Below the pieces are notes generated by a model. That model made no database searches. It was given only the letters and a program-made list of their open reading frames with translations, and was not told where the DNA came from. The position numbers and the translations under genes are program-made. This document shows, piece by piece, positions 23,801-32,134 of a stretch of DNA of 64,000 nt (positions within the stretch are counted from its first letter, which is position 1; every line of letters begins with the position of its first letter). Source of the DNA: Zanthoxylum bungeanum. Taxonomy: Eukaryota > Streptophyta > Magnoliopsida > Sapindales > Rutaceae. The stretch is from contig SKCR01035554.1 of assembly GCA_019454045.1 (NCBI GenBank), positions 1-64,000 on the forward strand, given 5' to 3'.

Positions 23801-25885
23801 CTCAAAGAAAATGAGAACAAGGCCGGTAAGGTAATAGAATCATGTCCGGAAACTGTGAGAACAAGACTCGAAGACTAATAATTACATGAATTCCTACGAT
23901 ATACAGTATATGTGTCTTGACCAAGTGAATTAGCATCTTAGAACACATTTTAATTAATTTGGATTTGAACTTTTTGTGCTTATCCTCCGCAGGTTCGAGC
24001 TTATTTTGAAAGAAAAGCTTTAGCACATTCATTGAATGATACAAAAACAGCAGTGCAGCAGCTACATAAACTAGCAAGTGCAGTGGTGATAGTGATAATA
24101 GTAGTGGTGTCTCTCTTAGTAATGGAGTTGGCAACAACCAAGGTTATATTTTTTGTCTTAACACAGCTAGTGCTTGTGGGCTTCATGTTTCAGAATACTT
24201 GCAAGATGGTTTTTGAATCCATTATCTTCATCTTCGTCATGCACCCTTTTGACATTGGAGATCGTTGCGTTATTGATGGTGTTCAGGTAAATCAATTACT
24301 AATAAATTTTTAATCTTCAACTCGCAATCGCTGGAGTTTTGTGCATATCGAGGAAAATATCATCTACTGGTTTAAAATGATCTTGATTTCAAAATATAAG
24401 CATAAGCCTCAATTTTCAATCCAATTTTTTGAGTTGAGTTAAGTACATAAATTTTAACATTATATCCATCTAACCACCCGACATAGACTAAGACTGACCT
24501 GCACATGAAGAGAAGTGTGAGTCAGCTGCCCAAGCCCAAACTTGATTTTGATCCGATAATTTCTTATATTTTCATATTTTTTAAAATATTTAGCCATCAA
24601 TATTATATGAAATCATACCTACGTCCATATTGAAAAGTGATATTGATATAAGAATATGAACATGAGACAATTTTCAAATTAATTTTTGGGTTGATTAGTT
24701 GAGTTTATATATGCTTTTATGTGTTGATGCATGAACAGATGATTGTGGAAGAAATGAATATATTAACAACAGTATTTCTTCGGTACGATATGGAGAAAAT
24801 TTATTACCCGAATGCAGTGTTGCTCACAAAACCAATCAGCAACTTTTACAGAAGTCCAGAAATGAGTGATAATGTTAATTTCACAGTTGATATTTCCACG
24901 TCAATGGACACTATCATTGCTCTTAAGAAAGCCATTCAAGTGTAAGTTTGTTTAATTCTATTATAATATCATCAATTTCTTTTTCAATTTAAGGGGCAGG
25001 ATGAAATGGAAAAACTTCACCCATTAAATATCAGGATTTGGATTCAATATTGAGTTAAATTATGTTAAATTTTCATAATCTTTTATCACTCATGTTTTAA
25101 TAGCAATAATATAAATTATTATCCAATAAATACTAGTCATAATTTATTAAAAATACTCGGTACAAAATTCAGTTCGGTACTGAATCCAAATTTTAAACAT
25201 CAACCCATGCCCTCTATTATTACTCAAATTCGAGTGACTGTGGGTCATGAGCGGCCCTGAGTTTTGAGAGGCTTTATACTAATTTATCAAGAATGTAACC
25301 CCTATCGATAAAATATAGAAAAAATTTAACTTCCTTATTATAATGAGTATTAATTTTTCTTATATTTGAACCCCAAATTTGGGGTGCATCTGATCGTCTA
25401 TTATTACGCTATCCCCAGGGCCATCCCTGCGCGGCCTACAAGTACAAAATTTAGTATGATCGCGGACGCAAAACGCATTCACGAGCAGCCCTATTATCAA
25501 TAATGATGTTTTTTGTTTTGTTTTGTTTTGTTTTGTTTTGTTTTGGAATAAATGCAGGTACATTGAGAGCAAACCCAAGTATTGGAACCCAAAGCATTCA
25601 GTGATAGTGAAAGAAATAGCAGAGCTGAACAAGTTGAAGATGTGTTTGTGTGTGCAACATACAATAAATCACCAAAACTATGGAGAGAGGAGTAATAGGA
25701 TATCAGAGCTTATCCTTGAGCTTAAGAAGATTTTTGAGAATCTGGGCATCAACTATCATCTTCTTCCTCAGGAAATACATCTCACCCACCTCAATTGGAG
25801 CATCCCATCATCCCATTCTAATTTAAGTTGTCTCTGTCAACTGTTGTTGTTCATTATGTTTGTGTTTCTGTGTTGCTTTGGTTAA
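3091..25885 (+). CDS. MSL10: MscS-like mechanosensitive ion channel (MSL10-like), five exons
   Basis: A plasma-membrane type plant channel of the MscS family, which opens under membrane tension. Coding exons are 3091-4337, 23262-23385, 23993-24286, 24739-24941 and 25558-25885. All introns are GT-AG, and the joined length is 2196 bases (731 residues plus stop), close to the roughly 730 residues usual for MSL10. The N-terminal part is cytosolic with an acidic Asp/Glu run (about residues 91-118). Likely membrane helices are near residues 136-156, 172-198, 215-233, 255-275 and 485-503. The pore-lining MscS helix follows (about 506-540), ending with the motif [12 protein letters not shown]. The rest is the MscS beta-domain with [19 protein letters not shown]. 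Odd points: intron 1 is about 18.9 kb, there is an in-frame CCCTAA repeat, and the C-terminus is hydrophobic. The member number within MSL4-MSL10 is inferred; the family assignment is firm. Confidence 0.9.
4001..4038 (+). repeat. CCCTAA hexamer repeat inside MSL exon 1
   Basis: Six consecutive hexamers, four exact CCCTAA and two with one change, encode alternating Asn-Pro (residues about 304-316) in the large cytosolic loop. The unit resembles a telomere repeat but is a hexamer, not the seven-base CCCTAAA usual in plants. It is in frame and does not disrupt the gene. Confidence 0.85.
6047..6189. mobile_element. hAT-type MITE (GGGTCG-rich family), copy 2, truncated
   Basis: Starts TAGGGGTGTTCACGGGTCTGG and follows copy 1 (641-1071) for about 140 bp, through the GGTCGG-rich part and the A-run. 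It then stops abruptly where Tat reverse transcriptase sequence begins. The other end is missing. Confidence 0.7.
6190..9300 (+). pseudogene. Ty3/gypsy Tat-lineage pol fragment (RT, RNase H, second RNase H, integrase)
   Basis: Degenerate polyprotein with stops and frameshifts. Reverse transcriptase runs through 6251-6979 with [17 protein letters not shown] and the catalytic YVDDM. The usual RNase H follows (about 7120-7400; [15 protein letters not shown]). A second, archaeal-type RNase H lies near 7590-7960 ([23 protein letters not shown]). Then come the integrase zinc-binding part (about 8240-8400), the integrase core (about 8400-9000) and an end of the form [14 protein letters not shown]. 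Two RNase H domains are a known mark of the Tat/Ogre lineage. Gag, protease and the 5' LTR are absent, because the 5' side is cut at the MITE junction near 6190. It is inactive and lies in MSL intron 1 in the same orientation as the gene. Confidence 0.85.
9579..12050. mobile_element. Solo LTR, 2.47 kb, inside the Tat element
   Basis: Starts TGTTGGGGTT and ends AACCCCTTCA, so it has TG...CA termini with short inverted ends. It is flanked by the perfect 5-bp duplication CACAT at 9574-9578 and 12051-12055. The flanks on both sides are Tat 3'-region sequence, so removing it restores continuity. No coding domain and no internal direct repeat were seen, which favours a solo LTR over a complete short element. 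The small frames inside it are not genes. It includes a (TTAA)n tract near 10850-10870. Confidence 0.75.
12240..12480 (+). repeat. Degenerate short tandem repeats in Tat 3' region
   Basis: The phrase AGCACGGGGAAG/AGCACGAGGAAG/AGCATGAGAAAG recurs about four times with spacing of roughly 40-65 bp. It is followed each time by a version of TGGCATTTG or ATGTGGCG. These repeats precede the cleaner 128-bp array. Confidence 0.5.
12785..13550 (+). repeat. About six tandem copies of a ~128-bp unit
   Basis: The landmark CTTGTGGCCAAG recurs near 12790, 12900, 13029, 13158, 13287, 13412 and 13540, giving a period of 125-130 bp (one shorter, 110). Each unit also contains a version of GGTCGGAGTTTCTCCCTCATGG. 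Such arrays are common upstream of the 3' LTR in Tat/Ogre elements. Confidence 0.85.
13671..15140 (-). mobile_element. LTR-like insertion related to Athila LTRs, probably a solo LTR
   Basis: The left edge TGACACACTCAC is preceded by TAAGC (13666-13670). A second TAAGC occurs at 14838-14842 directly after ...ACATCA, which would give a 1167-bp TG...CA LTR with a 5-bp duplication. However, sequence up to about 15140 still resembles the start region of the Athila LTRs in this window on the minus strand. The right edge is therefore either 14837 or about 15140. No coding sequence. Confidence 0.5.
14745..14812. repeat. Compound microsatellite (AT)n-(AAT)n
   Basis: A run of AT dinucleotides passes directly into about 15 AAT trinucleotides, inside the LTR-like insertion. 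Confidence 0.9.
16300..17210. mobile_element. hAT-type element, 911 bp, possibly with its own insertion
   Basis: Starts TAGGGGTGAGCA and ends TGCTCAACCCTA. Flanks are GCATGTGG (16292-16299) and GCATGAGG (17211-17218), an 8-bp duplication with one change. The terminal parts are rich in GGTTC/GAACCG phrases, whereas 16430-16980 has a different composition and may be a nested insertion. No transposase frame was found. Confidence 0.7.
17703..18709 (-). pseudogene. Copia integrase remnant of unit A
   Basis: Includes the GAG-pre-integrase HHCC-type region ([24 protein letters not shown]) and the integrase core with YTDLW and YSDNGG. A frameshift after YSDNGG follows, then a separate frame with [16 protein letters not shown] and [12 protein letters not shown]. 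The end is joined to unrelated or rearranged sequence after CVFVG. Not functional. Confidence 0.75.
18706..19992 (-). pseudogene. Copia gag-protease of unit A
   Basis: The minus-strand frame starts at the ATG at 19992 (MATDGTQNV). It shows the UBN2-type gag region, a CX2CX4HX4C zinc knuckle ([14 protein letters not shown]), then the retropepsin motif [10 protein letters not shown] and the [14 protein letters not shown] region. A 1-bp deletion relative to unit B near 18735 ends the frame before the integrase. Lineage call (Ale/Retrofit) is from the gag and protease style. Confidence 0.8.
20060..20269 (-). repeat. Copia LTR A (210 bp)
   Basis: On the minus strand it runs TGATAAGATTACAC... to ...CTCTTCA, directly followed by the tRNA-Met primer site (+ strand 20041-20059). 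It is the same length and almost identical to LTR B (22613-22822). Confidence 0.85.
20270..20379. other. Rearranged junction between the two copia units
   Basis: About 110 bp join LTR A to unit B. The part 20290-20311 is the reverse complement of unit A 17813-17834, and the GTAGGGTAGGGGAC just before it mirrors GTCCCCTACCC near 17750. The remainder is a local jumble of GAGTGAGGGAATA repeats. This looks like a deletion repaired with an inverted filler, or an assembly fault. Confidence 0.65.
20380..22545 (-). pseudogene. Copia gag-protease-integrase of unit B
   Basis: Gag starts at the ATG at 22545. A 1-bp deletion near 21604 (compared with unit A) breaks the frame just before protease. The frame at 20636-21709 then covers protease and integrase up to the same shared frameshift after YSDNGG. 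The 20349-20600 frame carries the integrase tail. Units A and B have different single-base lesions, so each preserves what the other has lost. Confidence 0.75.
22613..22822 (-). repeat. Copia LTR B (210 bp)
   Basis: Runs from TGATAAGATTAC (minus strand, from 22822) to CTCTTCA at 22613, followed by the primer site at + strand 22594-22612. The outer flank is ATCGG (22823-22827). No matching flank was found near 17700, so the left end of the composite is missing. Confidence 0.85.
22823..23261. other. End of MSL intron 1, AT-rich
   Basis: Apart from T-runs before the acceptor (long poly-T at about 23239-23253, then TTGAAG), no further element is seen. Confidence 0.5.
23262..23385 (+). CDS. MSL10: MSL gene, exon 2
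   Basis: Codes residues 416-457, from Lys-Tyr-Ile-Glu through [19 protein letters not shown] to SFRNWV. The acceptor ends at 23261 and the donor GTATGA starts at 23386. Intron 2 is 607 bp. It is the first exon beyond the transposon-filled intron and is fully conserved in style. Confidence 0.88.
23993..24286 (+). CDS. MSL10: MSL gene, exon 3 (pore region)
   Basis: Codes residues 458-555: [18 protein letters not shown], the last membrane helices, and the MscS pore helix through [18 protein letters not shown]. Acceptor CCGCAG ends at 23992 and donor GTAAAT starts at 24287. This is the functional core of the channel and has no stop or frameshift. Confidence 0.9.
24739..24941 (+). CDS. MSL10: MSL gene, exon 4
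   Basis: Codes [20 protein letters not shown] to LKKAIQ, the MscS beta-domain. Acceptor AACAG ends at 24738 and donor GTAAGT starts at 24942, splitting a Val codon GT|G. Confidence 0.9.
25511..25545 (+). repeat. (TTTTG)7 microsatellite before exon 5 acceptor
   Basis: Seven TTTTG units end 12 bp before the acceptor GCAG at 25554-25557, so the microsatellite takes the place of the polypyrimidine tract of intron 4. Confidence 0.9.
25558..25885 (+). CDS. MSL10: MSL gene, exon 5 and stop
   Basis: Codes the final 109 residues (GTACATTGAG onward, [14 protein letters not shown] through [16 protein letters not shown]). The last 20 or so residues ([18 protein letters not shown]) are strongly hydrophobic, unlike the polar tails I would expect, before TAA at 25883-25885. 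The 3' UTR is short or interrupted, because a retroelement starts at 26037. An (AT)n run lies at about 25911-25937. Confidence 0.85.
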
Positions 25886-26036
25886 TTTTAAAAACCTTCA
25901 AGGTTAAGGATATATATATATATATATATATATATATGACAACATTATGTGATTCCTCCAGCTGAATTGTTGTTTTATTTTGCTTATATTATGTTTAGTT
26001 GTGTAAGAGTGGGAATATTTAAAAATATATTAGTAG

Positions 26037-26846
26037 TGTTGACGGCGGATTTTGGTCTCAGGGGCAATATGGGAATATCACTCCCGAGACTAATCCTCCC
26101 TCAATAGTGAATTTGTTTGGTTATGGGGGACCAAAGGCAAACTTAGCAAAAAAACAGATAAACACACCAATCAACAAGGAGATTTAACGTGGTTCGGTGG
26201 ATTTGGATCCGACCTACGTCCACGGACACAAACAAGATGGTACTTTTTATTACTTAAACACTCTTCTTGGATCTCTTTTTGTTTTCTACAAGTCAGAGCT
26301 TGAAGATTCAGATCCCGTATTTTTGATGTCTTTTACACATACTCTGCCCTCCTATTTATAATAGTGTAGAAATCATATTCCTTCTCCTATAAGAATTTCC
26401 TAGTTGAAACTATTCCTTTTTCCCATAAGGATTCCTAGTCAAAACTATTCCCTTTTCCCATAAGGATTCCTAATCAAAACTACCTTTACTTTCTTTATCA
26501 TACTAGGACATTGACTTACTAGTTTACCACATGAAAGTAGGATAACTTATTATCTTATCTTGTATGGATAGAATGCTTTATTTTCCCGAACATGTCTTGC
26601 CCTATGCTCGGTCTTCATGTGGTCGGTCATAATAGTCTTTTGTACTGAGAATGCTGCTGTCGACCTGATAATTGCCCGGTCATCTTGAACTCAAGTGCTC
26701 GGTCACTAACCGTAAAGTTCCCGGCCTCTTACTGTTGACTCTTTAGTGGTCGGGTCGGCATTAATAATCTTGACTGAGAAGTGAATTACCTTTTTACCCC
26801 TGTCGTGCTACTTTAAATAACATAGTGCCTGAAAACACCATCAACA
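26037..26846 (-). repeat. 3' LTR of the Tat-like element (810 bp)
   Basis: Ends TGTTGACGG...ATCAACA on the plus strand. Contains GGTTCGGTGGATTTGG and CCTACGTCCACGG, which resemble the inverse of the LTR-like part at 17440-17490. Confidence 0.9.
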
Positions 26847-27269
26847 TTTGTCCCATAGTTCTCGGTTCCAACGAGTATGCAAGTTGATGCTGGGAACTAT
26901 ATAAAGATGGTGTGCTGATCGCCTTGCTGGTGGTCGCTCCAGAAATCACAGAGAAATTACCTTCGCCATCAACTAAGTCTTCTGTTTCTATCTTCATATT
27001 CTCGGTTATTGGAGATGCTGATCCTATTCAGAACGATTCTCCACCTCAAAGCAAATTGCTTACTTGGGTCGTTCCATCAGGAGATGAAGTTCCTCTTGTT
27101 GTCCAAACTAGGAATGACTCCTCCTCTGTAATATCTGTACCAGAGATTTAGAGGTCTTGACCTCTGACTGATCCAATCTTGATTGTGAGGAGAAAATTTT
27201 GCCTCTGAGCTAACGATAATGTGCTCGGTGGCATGTGATCTTGTCTCGAGCTGTGAGAGATGCTCGGTC

Positions 27270-27740
27270 TTGGGGAATGTTACGTCCCCAGTCCGAAGGA
27301 CTGACTCGGTGGGACGCAACCCGACCCCGAATGAAGAGAGGCACTTAGACCTGGGGGAATGTTACGTCCCCAGTCCGAAGGGCTGACTCGGTGGGACGTA
27401 CCCCGACCCCGAGCTGAGAAGACACTTGGACCTGGGGGAATGTTACTTCCCCAGTCCGAAGAGGTAGACTCGGTGGGACATAACCCGACCCCGAGTGAAG
27501 AGAGGCACTTGGACCTGGGGCATTGTTACGTCCCCAGTCCGAAGGGCTGACTCGGTGGGACGTACCCCGACCCCGAGCTGAGAAAGACACTTGGACCTGG
27601 GGGAATGTTACGTCCCCAGTCCGAAGGGCTGACTCGGTGGGACGTACCCCGACCCCGAGCTGAGAAAGACACTTGGACCTGGGGGAATGTTACGTCCCCA
27701 GTCCGAAGGGCTGACTCGGTGGGACGTAACCCGACCCCGA
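27270..27740 (-). repeat. Six tandem copies of a ~82-bp unit
   Basis: The phrase GTTACGTCCCCAGTCCGAAG recurs at about 27279, 27361, 27443 (one base changed), 27526, 27607 and 27689. Each is followed by GACTCGGTGGGACGTA and CCCGACCCCGAGCTGA. Three further copies lie at about 28660-28900. The small frames read through here are by-products of the repeat. Confidence 0.9.
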
Positions 27741-27930
27741 GTCGAATAACTAAGTGGCCTTGGCGGAACGAATCCAGCTTCGAGCCGATTAATCAAGTGG
27801 CCTCGGCGGAACGAATCCAGCCCCGAGCCGATTAATCAGGTGGCATCGGCGGAACGAATCCAGCCCCGAGCCGATTAATCAAGTGGCCTCGGCGGAACGC
27901 ATCCAGCCCCGAGCCGATTAATCAGGTGGG
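27740..27930 (-). repeat. Four tandem copies of a 43-bp unit
   Basis: CGAGCCGATTAATCAAGTGG followed by CCTCGGCGGAACGAATCCAG repeats with a 43-bp period. A single related unit reappears near 28940-28990. Confidence 0.9.
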
Positions 27931-28213
27931 ATTTACCCAGAAGGGAAGTGAATCAACCTTTTGAAGCCCTACTGAGTCCGGCACAGGCGTCCCCCTACCA
28001 GACCAGTGGAAAACGAAAACAAAACTCTGAAAAATAAAATTAAAGGGTGGGGGCGACTTAGCGCTTGTCCCAAAATAAAACGTTTCGCAAGTATAAACAA
28101 CAACACGGATGCCTCAAAACAGCGTCCTGCCCGAGGTCTCCAAAACACAATTCTGAATCTTTCAATTCAGTGTCCCGGCGAACCAGGATTTGGATCAGGA
28201 GAGCGTTTGAATG

Positions 28214-28640
28214 GTAAGGGCACATCCTCTATACGTCGGGTCACTGTAGAGCCTGTGTATTGCACGAGGGCTCCTCCTTACCGCGCTGGAGCAGGCACAC
28301 GCTACATGGGCACAACGCATCCCCGTGCTGCGCCTCTCTTGGATCCGAATGATGAATGGATCAAAGAGCGTCCGGGATACTAAGGGCACATTCCTCCTTA
28401 GGTCCGGCATCACTGGAGCTAGCAATCGTCACGGGGGCCTCATCACTCCCCGTGTTATGCTTTCCCACGGATCCATTACATCGCGTAAGTGAGGATCAAA
28501 GAGTGTTCGACACATTAAGGGCATATTCCTCCTTATGTTCGGTAACACTGGAGTAAGCAATCGCCACGGGGGTATCATCCCTCCCCGTGCTATGCTTCTC
28601 ACGGATCCTATGCATCGAGTATGTCCCTGAGGACCCCGAG
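28214..28640 (-). repeat. Three diverged copies of a ~135-165-bp unit
   Basis: Units begin TAAGGGCAC/TAAGGGCAT at 28214, 28381 and 28515. They share a CTCCTTA phrase, CCCCGTGCTATGCTT-like sequence and CACGGATCC. Confidence 0.7.
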
Positions 28641-28654
28641 CGAAGAGAGATACT

Positions 28655-28905
28655 TGGTTCTGGGGAATGTTACGTCCCCAGTCCGAAGGGCTGACTCGGT
28701 GGGACGTACCCCGACCCCGAGCTGAAAAGGGCACTTGGACTTGGGGGAATGTTACGTCCCCAGTCCAAAGAAGCCGACTCGGTGGGACGTAACCCGACCC
28801 CGAGCTGAAAGAAAGACTTGGCTCTGGGGGAATGTTACGTCCCCAGTCCAAAGAAGCCGACTCGGTGGGACGTAACCCGACCCCGAGCTGAAACAAACAT
28901 CGATC
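28655..28905 (-). repeat. Second block of the ~82-bp unit (three copies)
   Basis: Copies of the GTTACGTCCCCAGTCC unit at about 28667, 28750 and 28832, two of them with AAAGAAGCCGACTCGG in place of GAAGGGCTGACTCGG. Confidence 0.85.
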
Positions 28906-29019
28906 TCGGCGGTACAAGAGCAGACCCGAGCCGGAAAGAAAAAAGTGGCCATGGCGGAACGAACTCCAGCCCCGAGCCGATTGTTGAAGGGGTCTCGGCG
29001 CCAACTGTCCTCTGTAATG

Positions 29020-29925
29020 GGCGTTGAGTATGTCTCCCGTGCGAAGATGTCCGGATACTCTTTTAGACATTCTAGTAGGCTATGTCTCAGGGTTTTGTCC
29101 AAGCCTCCCCCTATTTTTATGTTTTTTCCGGTCCGAAGAGTTCTATCCCTTCTAATTCCTCAGCTGCCGCTAGCCGGGCTATTCTGTTTGGCCGAGGACT
29201 AGGATCTCCACTGGCTTTTCCTCCGTCTTCATTCCTTAGCGTTTTTTGGTACCCTCCTCAATGCAGAGGGTTTCTCGTGAGAGAGTTGCAAAGCAGCTGC
29301 GGGCTGCCTTCTGACTCCGCATGCGATCCCGATCCCTTCCCGGGTGTCTCATGTATCTGTTTTGAGATTTGTCCTCCACTTGGCCATCTCTTTTTTTTAA
29401 CCAAGATTTTACCTCGCTATTTGGGCCGTCATGTCGCCTTCTGTGATCTTCTTCATGTCAGTTGCGCCGGGTGCGATATTCCTTACGCCTTGGAATCTCC
29501 CGCACAGTTTCGTCGTACTATGTGTCTCCTCTTCTAGTGTAGCGGAGACTATCATAAGATGAATTTGTTGAAAGTCTCTCTTCTTCTTCTTCCCATGTGT
29601 CCTCTGCTTGTGAATCTTTTTCCACAACTATGGATTTTATCCCGTAAGGCCCCCTCCTCCTAGGTCCATCGTCCTCACTTGTATCCACAACCATCTTTCC
29701 ATCTGCTATCTCTCATCTTCTTTGATTAGCTCTGGTTTCAGGCTTCTCGCGGTTCCCCCCTTCCATTCTCTCCAGTAGGTCCATCATGGTTTTTAGGAGG
29801 GCCTGACTATCCTCCATGTCATTCCTTATGCTTTCTTCTATCTTATTCATCCAATCTGTGGCCGGATTTCCTGACGATTGGTGATTTCCGCCTTATGCCA
29901 TTGTCTTACTACACGAGTTGCTTTT
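29020..29925 (-). pseudogene. Decayed gag-like region of the Tat-like element
   Basis: On the minus strand, starting just after the primer site, broken frames with DWMNKIEESIRNDMEDSQ-like and KTMMDLLERMEGG-like segments can be read between stops. Acidic and basic gag-type sequence follows. No zinc knuckle or pol domain is found. The position and style suggest a gag relic, but the match is weak. Confidence 0.45.
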
Positions 29926-29952
29926 TGTCCAGTCCCCACAGACGGCGCCAAC

Positions 29953-30762
29953 TGTTGACGGTGGATTTTGGTCTCAGGGGCAATATGGGAATATCACTCC
30001 CGAGACTAATCCTCCCTCAATAGTGAATTTGTTTGGTTATGGGGGACCAAAGGCAAACTTAGCAAAAAAACAGATAAACACACCAATCAACAAGGAGATT
30101 TAACGTGGTTCGGTGGATTTGGATCCGACCTACGTCCACGGACACAAACAAGATGGTACTTTTTATTACTTAAACACTCTTCTTGGGTCTCTTTTTGTTT
30201 TCTACAAGTCAGAGCTTGAAGATTCAGATCCCGTATTTTTGATGTCTTTTACACATACTCTGCCCTCCTATTTATAATAGTGTAGAAATCATATTCCTTC
30301 TCCTATAAGAATTTCCTAGTTGAAACTATTCCTTTTTCCCATAAGGATTCCTAGTCAAAACTATTCCCTTTTCCCATAAGGATTCCTAATCAAAACTACC
30401 TTTACTTTCTTTATCATACTAGGACATTGACTTACTAGTTTACCCCATGAAAGTAGGATAACTTATTATCTTATCTTGTATGGATAGAATGCTTTATTTT
30501 CCCGAACATGTCTTGCCCTATGCTCGGTCTTCATGTGGTCGGTCATAATAGTCTTTTGTACTGAGAATGCTGCTGTCGACCTGATAATTGCCCGGTCATC
30601 TTGAACTCAAGTGCTCGGTCACTAACCGTAAAGTTCCCGGCCTCTTACTGTTGACTCTTTAGTGGTCGGGTCGGCATTAATAATCTTGACTGAGAAGTGA
30701 ATTACCTTTTTACCCCTGTCGTGCTGCTTTAAATAACATAGTGCCTGAAAACACCATCAACA
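29953..30762 (-). repeat. 5' LTR of the Tat-like element (810 bp)
   Basis: Same length as the partner LTR. Visible differences include GACGGTGG versus GACGGCGG and TTTACCCCATG versus TTTACCACATG. The primer site is two bases inside it. Confidence 0.9.
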
Positions 30763-30767
30763 AGTAG

Positions 30768-31084
30768 TATTTTTTTCAATGTTAAAATTATTTGAAATCA
30801 ATTGATAAGAAATATAAAATCACTAATTAAGTAACACTTCCAAACTGACCATAAAGCCAGGTTAACAAGCCACACATGATAACACTCAATAATATGCCCA
30901 AACTTAGAAATGGTAATGGGACATGATGGACCGAGATTTTTCTATCCCGGTCAATCCCTATTCCGTTATTTTTGGGATAAAAAATTATCTTGTCCTACAT
31001 CTTATCTCATCATGTTAAATCTTGTTTCATCCCGTTTGTTTTGTTCGGTCCCATTTTCAAATTGAGATATAAGAATATGTTCAT
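30768..31084. other. Spacer between Tat-like and Athila elements
   Basis: AT-rich with no coding sequence. The stretch about 30930-31050 (GGGACATGATGGACCGAG, then TTTTTGGGATAAAAAATTATC) may be an old repeat, but no ends were defined. Confidence 0.4.
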
Positions 31085-32010
31085 CATGTTGGTTGTAAGA
31101 TTATGCCTCTGGTGCTTCTCCATATGGTGAACTTGTGGATCCAGCATTAATCTTCATGTTAAGAGTTTCCAGATTTTTACAAATCTGATCCAGCTTGTCA
31201 TTCATTGTTGTGTTGGCTCCTACTTCGTGGAATCCTTGAGTTATTGTTGGCAATTTCTTCAATTAAGTCCTAAGCCCGATCTTCTATTTTTCCATTAAAG
31301 CTCCTCTAGCAGCAGCATCTATTGTGGTTCTCATCAATCCAGAAAGTCCATTGTAGAAGATTTGAACTTGTAGCCATTTTGTAATCTCATGGTGATGACA
31401 TTTTCGGAGTAATTCCTTGTATCTTTCCCAAGCTTCGCAGAAGGATTCTGAGTCATGTCGCACAAAAGATGTGATGTCGTTCCTCGGCTTTGCTGTTCTG
31501 GTTGGCGGAAAGTATTTTGCAAGGAATTTGGTGGCAAGAGTGTTCCAATTTGTGATAGAACATGCTGGTAGTGAATGGAGCCAAGCCTTAGCTCTGTCTT
31601 TCAAAGAATATGGGAACACACGCAGTCTCATTGCTTCCTCTGCCGCTCGGTTGTAATTGAATGTGCCATAAATTTCCATGAAGTTGCTGATGTGAGAATT
31701 AGGATCTTCAGTTGCACTTCCTCCAAACTGGACTGATTGTTGTATCATGTGAATGCATATTTTGATGTCACACGCATTTGCTGGTGATGGAGGAAGTACG
31801 ATACATGATATGAAGCCGTCAACCACCGGAATTATTCTGTCTCGAATGGGAATTGGTGGTGCAACTTTCAAATGTCCAGGTTCTTGATTGTTCATGTTGA
31901 TCAGTGCTTCTTGGCCTTCTCGCCTTTCCATTCTCAACTTTCTGATAGTTCTTTCAATTTCTGAGTCAAGCGGACAGATTTCGAAGCTTCTGCTTCTTCT
32001 CATGTAGTGT
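31085..32010 (-). pseudogene. Athila gag fragment
   Basis: The minus-strand frame 31284-32204 contains a Retrotrans_gag domain: VQFGGSATEDPNSHISNFME, FPYSLKDRAKAWLHSLP, NTLATKFLAKYFPPTRTAKP and SESFCEAWERYKELLRKCHH. The natural start is probably the Met near 32003 (MRRSRSFEICPLDSE), after a short leader intron-like stretch. A stop and a frameshift near 31280 break it, with DLIEEIANNN readable in the next frame. No zinc knuckle is left. Confidence 0.8.
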
Positions 32011-32134
32011 CTGAGAACCTGAAACATAAGAAAACAAAAATAATAAGTAAAAAGAAATGAGACACAAGTAAAGTATCTAACCCCAAAATTAATAGTAAAA
32101 GATAAATATGTCCCCGGCAACGGCGCCAAAAACT

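Larger units (their letters stand above)
26037..30762 (-). mobile_element. Young non-autonomous Tat-like LTR retrotransposon (4726 bp)
   Basis: Bounded by two 810-bp LTRs (26037-26846 and 29953-30762) and a perfect 5-bp duplication AGTAG (26032-26036 and 30763-30767). The primer site GTCCCCACAGACGGCGCCA lies on the plus strand at 29932-29950 beside the right LTR, so the element reads on the minus strand. By eye the LTRs differ at only about four positions. The interior has a decayed gag-like region and large tandem-repeat blocks but no pol, so it depends on another element for movement. Confidence 0.9.

Noticed and set aside
27270..28905. Repeats that at first look CRISPR-like, and the frames read through them
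   Set aside because: Units are directly adjacent without unique spacers, in a plant retroelement; the frames simply repeat with the unit.
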